Source of the DNA: Pseudofabraea citricarpa
Lineage: Eukaryota > Ascomycota > Leotiomycetes > Helotiales > Dermateaceae
NCBI GenBank assembly: GCA_029641185.1
Contig: JAPWGK010000010.1
Span: 248,001-312,000 of the forward strand
Length of the DNA: 64,000 nt
Direction of reading: 5' to 3'
The position numbers and the translations under genes were made by a program. How positions within the stretch are numbered: the first letter of the stretch is position 1; each line of letters begins with the position of its first letter. The notes beneath the pieces are model-generated. The model was given only the letters and a program-made list of their open reading frames with translations. It did not search any database and was not told the DNA's origin. Shown here piece by piece: positions 58,845 through 64,000 of this stretch.

Positions 58845-60634
58845 TCAAGCCTCGAAGAAGCTCTTGTTTGTTGACCACCTCTTCAGACTTTCTGTGTCCT
58901 TGGTCCTGATCCCGAGCAGGTTCTCATCCATCATCTTGATGCGGTCGCCCATGGTGAACAAGGCTGCGCCAACTGTGCTGCCCAGCACGATCTGGACAAC
59001 CGTCATGGCGATCACGGTCGCTTTTAATCCTTCGAGCGAACCGATGAAGCTGGGGAATGCCATGATGAAGATGCCTGTCATGATATTCTGGAGAATATCG
59101 TGCGACGGCGAGAGGTCCATGCTAGCAGAAGCAAGGTGCGCGGAACCCGCACTATAGAGCAGTGTTGAACCTGCCACGAGCATGCCGAAGAGGAGAGAGA
59201 CAATCCTCAGAGAAACATTGCCGGCAGTACTACCAGCAATAAAAGATCGCCCGACAGGCGCAAGATTGCCGACAGTATAGAGACCGAAAGCGAGTAGGCC
59301 CGAGGCTCCGACTAGAAATCCAGCAGTTACCCAACCCAAAGTACGGGTCACTGAAGGCTTGGAAGGTGAGGGCGTCTTGTTGAAAACTCCTGAGCTGATT
59401 GAGAAGAAGACATAGGCGAGTACTGCGAGAACGGCGGGCAAGGTGAATAGATATCCAACGCGAGCCGGGAAAAGAAAAATGGGGTTTCCGGAAAAGATTA
59501 AGGAAACACTCTGGGCAGTGGCCATGGATGATGCGACGAGAGGCATCGTAAGAAGAAATACAAGAACGGTCGATGGTGCGATTAACGCTCGAAGTGATTG
59601 TTGAAGATGATATATAGAAAATGGTTCCATATAAGGCATTAAGTTGAGAGTGCGAACATATCTCTGGAAAACGGTGCCTGTTGGTTGCTCAGGTGTGATG
59701 ATTACTGTAGTGATTGAAGATGCTGATGAATGAGAAGATCTTGGTGGAGTGATATTGCGTTGGTACGAGGTTTCCGGCATAGCAACGATGAAGAGAAGAA
59801 TCGATAATGACTGCGCAAAGTTGACATACATGATCTGATCACCGAAACCGTGTTTTGATTGCGAAAGACGTCCTCCCAAGATTGGTGCACCCCAGGTCGT
59901 GGCAATGACTACCGTGTTGAAGAAGTTCACCCGCAACTTTCTTTCGTGAACCTGAACAATGTAAGCTGAAGTCGACCAAATCGCAAAGATTTAAACCTAC
60001 GAAAAAGAGATCTCTAATTGACACTATGAGCAAAGACTCAAAAGGACCCCATCCCAAGGCTTGGAAAATCCTCGATGCCATGAATGATGCGTAGCTTTCT
60101 TCCACGTGCATATTCCACAGAGAAGCGACGAGTAAAGTCAACGATGCGACCAGGTATATCAACCTCTTTCCACAAACTTGCGCTAATATCGATGCACCGA
60201 ATGCCGAGAATGCCGCAACTATCAGAGGTACTCCTGTAAAGGCCGCCGCCGCCGTATAGGAAACACTGAATTGAGTTGCTAGTACACCGTTCACTGATAC
60301 GAACATCGTTCGAAAGACTCCAACGATTGCGCCAGCCATACAGATTCCAATATACCAAATCTCTTTCCGCCATTGAGGCCAGTTCTGTACATGTCAGAGG
60401 AGAAGATATGATTCTGATCGAAGAACTTCTTACCAGAGGATCTTGAGGCGAATCGCAGGGCTGAGGATCTAGCTCTACGCCCGAATATTTCCCACTTCCA
60501 TATTTTACCATGCGCTTCCTGGCGCCAGGCCCTTTCGCACTACTAGCATCATAGACGCTGTATGTTCTTGAAACGACTGAAATTGATCTCTGTTGTTGAT
60601 GAGACTTCTCTGGCACTGCCGGTGGTGTATCCAT
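58845..60634 (-). CDS. MFS transporter, DHA1-like
   Basis: Minus-strand exons 60434-60634, 60001-60384 and 58845-59951 give 563 residues. The N-terminus is polar and Ser-rich, then DPLNWPQWRKEIW leads into helix one. This motif precedes membrane entry in many fungal multidrug-type MFS proteins. About twelve helices follow: MAGAIVGVFRTMF, AAAFTGVPLIVAAFSAFGASI, FGDQIMYVNFAQSLSILLFIVAM, HDILQNIMTGIFIMAFPSFIG. A long Ser/Thr-rich loop near 260-290 separates the halves. Introns lie at the helix-one entry and before VHERKLRVNFF. No substrate is inferable. It shares the right-hand accessory region with the HET-domain gene. Confidence 0.88.
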
Positions 60635-62335
60635 CTTGAAAAACTGTACGAAGCCCTGATTACCTGGAATTGAAGTATATGAAGAGTTGGACTAATTAAA
60701 GAGATGTATTAGGGGAAAAAAGGGACCCATCACAATCTTGACAAGACAAGAGTTTGAGAGCGGAGAAGAGGCATGTATAAACAGTCAGCGCAAAGCATGA
60801 ATGTGTCTAGAACAACCATCAGCAAGAATTTGAAGGGACCCGCACCATAAAAGCATGCCAATTAAGTGATCGGACGGCCCGGCTGGAGTAGTTCCAAGAC
60901 TGCCGTGACCATGGTGCAACGAGAGAAACTTCTCTCTGGAGGTGCTTTGCATGATTCATCTGTTTCTTTTCATCCCAACCCGAGCGGTGGCTACCTTGTA
61001 TAATGGGGCACGGTGTGCATCGGTAGCCATGCCGATGCCATCTCGACCTCGTCCCAGCATTCTGCCAATGGCAGAGAGACCTCCAGAACGGACAGTCAGC
61101 AATGGCGTCTGATTTCATGCAAATGGGGGGTTTTCGAAGGGTCGTGCGTCGAGTCGGGTCGTGTTGAAACGCAGTCGAATCCGCAGCTGTCTCGTTTGGT
61201 TTCAGGCCCTGTCAGTACACCTCACTCTCCAGTTTTGCTTCTGGCGATCAATCGGGGTAAATCATGTACATCCACCCAAATCCACCCAACAAGCTCAATC
61301 CTGCATAAGGAAGATCTACACTTCCGTAGACTCTTCGCCAGAACGTTGACAGATAGGAAGGCGGATTTCATGCTGCTGTACTAAAGGAGGACAAGTCGCC
61401 CTTACGAAGCCTTTGATCAGCACCTGAACGGCACTCTTGCCACCCGAAACAAGAAGTCATCCTTTGGACCAAGGCTTCCTGACAGATGTGGCGGTTTGGA
61501 AGCTTGGAAGCTTCGAATCTGGCTGATCGATGGGCAGAGTCATGATTGACGTCTGGAGAAGTTTTGCACGTGCGAGGTTGGTTGTCGTCTGGGCCGTCGT
61601 CTGGGTCTGGTCTGGGTCCGGGTCTCGCTTATTTCCACCTTAGACCCGAATGAATATCCCCATAACCTTTTACGACGAGGTGATTTTTCGCCGAACAACT
61701 ACTTTCACTTTGATGGTATAAGGGTCTTGGGAATTATAAGACCATCTTATGGTTTCTATATTTAATACTTTTTTTATAAGGGAAATCGTACGAGTTGCTT
61801 GAATCTTAGTCCGCTCGCTATCGCAAAGGCTACTACTAGGAGCCTCGGGTACCCCGCACGTGCTTCTGTCTCTTAATTATATAACGTTAAATCCACAGTG
61901 CTACGCCGTTCCTACTTAGCTTGCTTTTGCTCCACGTGAAATTTCGTGATGCGAGAAGGTAATAATACTTGAAAGTGGTATTTCATAACCAAAAATGACT
62001 TGGAAGTTTTCAAACACGTCTGAATCCTTAATCTAGAAGTGGGAATCGTATACATCTAGGTTTTCTCGAGATAAAAACTTTTAGTTCATAACATGTGCCT
62101 GATTTTAGCGAGTGTTGCTTTTGACTAATTACATATGGTTGGTGTTAGCTTTTTGAAGTAGTGTTCGAGGCAAAAGCCATTTAAACTTCCACATTTACCG
62201 TGTCTTCATGTCCTAAAGGCCAAAATATTCTAGACTTTTCAACGCGCAGGATCATCCAACTCTACCCATTCACTCCACCCTTCAACGCCGCCAGTATTTT
62301 TCATCAAAGCGGAACAACCAACATCAAACATCATA
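60635..62335. other. Intergenic, no gene seen
   Basis: 1.7 kb. A few weak frames around 60819-61384 overlap on both strands without domains. GTCTGGGTCTGGTCTGGGTC-type imperfect repeats lie near 61588-61625, and the right half is AT-rich. Confidence 0.55.
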
Positions 62336-62773
62336 ATGCCAGAAAATCTCAGCATCTTCGAAGCTATTCAGCTTTTTTTCAGTCCTCAGATACTCAATGA
62401 CAGCCGCTTAAATCCCCTTCACCTTGCGATTGCAAGACAAGGCTATTGGATTGAGACGCAGATTTTGCATATCCCCGACGGGGCTGGCTACTTCTCATCT
62501 GGTCCTGATCGCCTTCAAGTCTATCAAGCTAACCTTCTTATCCTCATGACAGCCACGCTCGTTTCAACGTTCCCCATAGCACTGCTCCCTTTCGTTGTCC
62601 TAATAAAGAGGATTGACGCAGATGGGACGCTGATTTGGAGGGCTTTGATCCTGCTAGCTTTGACAGTGGCACTTTATGCTGCAGTATTGGGTCTGTTCTG
62701 GTTCACGGCACGCCATGATTCAACTAGGGCACTGGGTTATGATTGGGGGGATTGGAAGCTTCGGAAGGACTGA
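62336..62773 (+). CDS. Small two-helix membrane protein, function unknown
   Basis: A single exon codes 145 residues with a reasonable start context (CATAATGCC). An amphipathic N-terminus (SIFEAIQLFFSP) is followed by a helix at about 66-90 (ANLLILMTATLVSTFPIALLPF) and another at about 101-123 (ALILLALTVALYAAVLGLFWF). The tail is short and charged (DWKLRKD). No family recognised. Many fungal genomes carry small orphan membrane proteins of this type. It may be real, but there is no homology support from sequence alone. Confidence 0.5.
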   Translation: MPENLSIFEAIQLFFSPQILNDSRLNPLHLAIARQGYWIETQILHIPDGAGYFSSGPDRLQVYQANLLILMTATLVSTFPIALLPFVVLIKRIDADGTLIWRALILLALTVALYAAVLGLFWFTARHDSTRALGYDWGDWKLRKD

Positions 62774-64000
62774 TGTCTCATCGTTCTAGGACATGCCGGC
62801 CAAGGGAGGACTGGCGATTGATCATTTTACTCGCACGTAACAGCTTGATATGCCAAATCTCTCCGAAGCTATTTATCAGCTGCCAGGAATATCGTGGGCA
62901 GCCAATAAAAAGCTGTCCCTTCATGGTCTCCAGAATATGCAACACGCGTTGCGCTTAGAAGGAAATGATATTCCGTCTGCCAATTTATTAAGCACTGAAT
63001 GTTAAAGAGATACAGTCTAAGATTGTAAGTTAGATCTCAACTCATAAATATATTTCAGTAATATTCTATCCCGTAATTCGGTGTGTTATTTACGCAGGTT
63101 GATTAAACTGTTAGCCCCCCGTCAAGTCTCGGTAGAGAAAACAAGGTTTGCAGCTCAGATATTGATCCAGTGCATCTTTTCGCAAATGCAAGCAGGGAAT
63201 TCAAGACGGCGAGAAATTCATGCTCACCAATACTTAAGAGATTCGCAACGCACTGTAACGTTTTCTGGATCTCAAATACTATATGATATCCTATCTACTG
63301 AAGCTCTAGTGTATTTGAGAGCTTTTCGGATCGACATTCGGCTACGAACCAGAGGATTTACAGCGACTTATCTAGCCTAGCTAATTTTCTCAAAAATCTG
63401 CAGCCGCTATTTATTTCAACTTAGAATTACCTAGTAATAATACTCACAAAAGACCGGTATTCTCCAGATTGAAAATGACTGCGGGAAGATACGGTTGCAG
63501 GGATATTAATTCGGGTCTGAAGTGTTGTTTAGCTATTCCCGCCGTTAAAGATACAACGAGCTTATTCAAAGACCCCCCACTTTTCACTTTATGAATTGAT
63601 CTCAATGCCACAAAGGCTATCCCCTTTGAGAAACACAATGGTTTCTTTTATTTCGAAAGTTATTCCATCTCTTTTCATCAGTGGATAACTAAAGGTAAAC
63701 AATTACAATGAGCATTGGTCGCTCATAGCCGAGGCCGGAAGTTCACCGCATCTCTCTTCCTCTTCAACGTGTGACCATTCAAGTGCCTACGAGGCTACGA
63801 GTAAGCGACGGCATCCCACCTTTCATTATTTCCATTACACAAACGAAAGCCATTCTGGCCTATGACAGAATAAAATGTTTACATCCATGGCGCCAACCGG
63901 TTGAGTTGCAGCGCTAGAACGGACCCGCCCGAATTAGGCCATCCCGACTAGGGCATCTCCGAGAAGGACCAATTTTTTATTTCTTCCCCGCCTTTTCTCC
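62774..64000. other. Right-edge AT-rich region, no gene seen
   Basis: Overlapping short frames only. No repeats, RNA genes or element ends recognised up to the window edge. Confidence 0.6.

Noticed and set aside
60819..61384. Frames of 62-123 codons upstream of the right-hand MFS gene
   Set aside because: Low complexity, overlap on opposite strands and no family similarity. They lie in the promoter interval.

Overview
The window is nuclear DNA of a filamentous ascomycete (Pezizomycotina). Genes are interrupted by short GT..AG introns, mostly 43-90 nt, often with CTAAC- or CTGAC-like branch points. The repertoire (Zn2Cys6 regulators, HET-domain protein, Ecm33-like GPI protein, Sch9-type kinase, SAGA Ada2, mitochondrial bS21m) is typical of that group. 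A leotiomycete-like host is possible but is only inference. I rebuilt 19 protein-coding genes by hand-splicing, one of them cut by the left edge, plus two small candidate genes and one gene remnant. No tRNA, rRNA or CRISPR array was seen.

Layout: 1-1561 holds a Zn2Cys6 regulator on the minus strand. About 1.75-8.46 kb is a remarkable gene-free tract packed with microsatellites and GTAC palindromes, followed by a G-rich inverted-repeat element at 8463-9131. From 9.6 to 39 kb the genes are mainly housekeeping: mitochondrial bS21m and an RBM25-like splicing factor (divergent), a caspase-fold protein with a decayed 3' flank, an Upc2-like regulator, an Ecm33-like GPI protein, a membrane acyltransferase, Ada2, Sch9, glucose-6-phosphate isomerase, a secretory-pathway membrane protein and a TMEM97/EXPERA protein.

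From about 39.9 kb the DNA becomes AT-rich with long intergenic gaps and accessory genes: a second caspase-fold protein fused to a Zn2Cys6 DNA-binding cluster and a PAS-like C-terminus, an MFS transporter, a regulator with a mid-protein zinc cluster, a GNAT acetyltransferase, a TauD-type dioxygenase, a TA-flanked MITE, a HET-domain protein, another MFS transporter and a small two-helix membrane protein.

The strongest candidate for an undescribed system is the caspase-like/Zn2Cys6/PAS-like fusion at 39898-42560. Its paralogue at 14120-17314 shares a second conserved module and an intron at the same position and phase. Together they suggest a family in which a predicted His-Cys protease fold is physically joined to a transcription factor, in a window that also carries a HET-domain gene. 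The functional link is inference.
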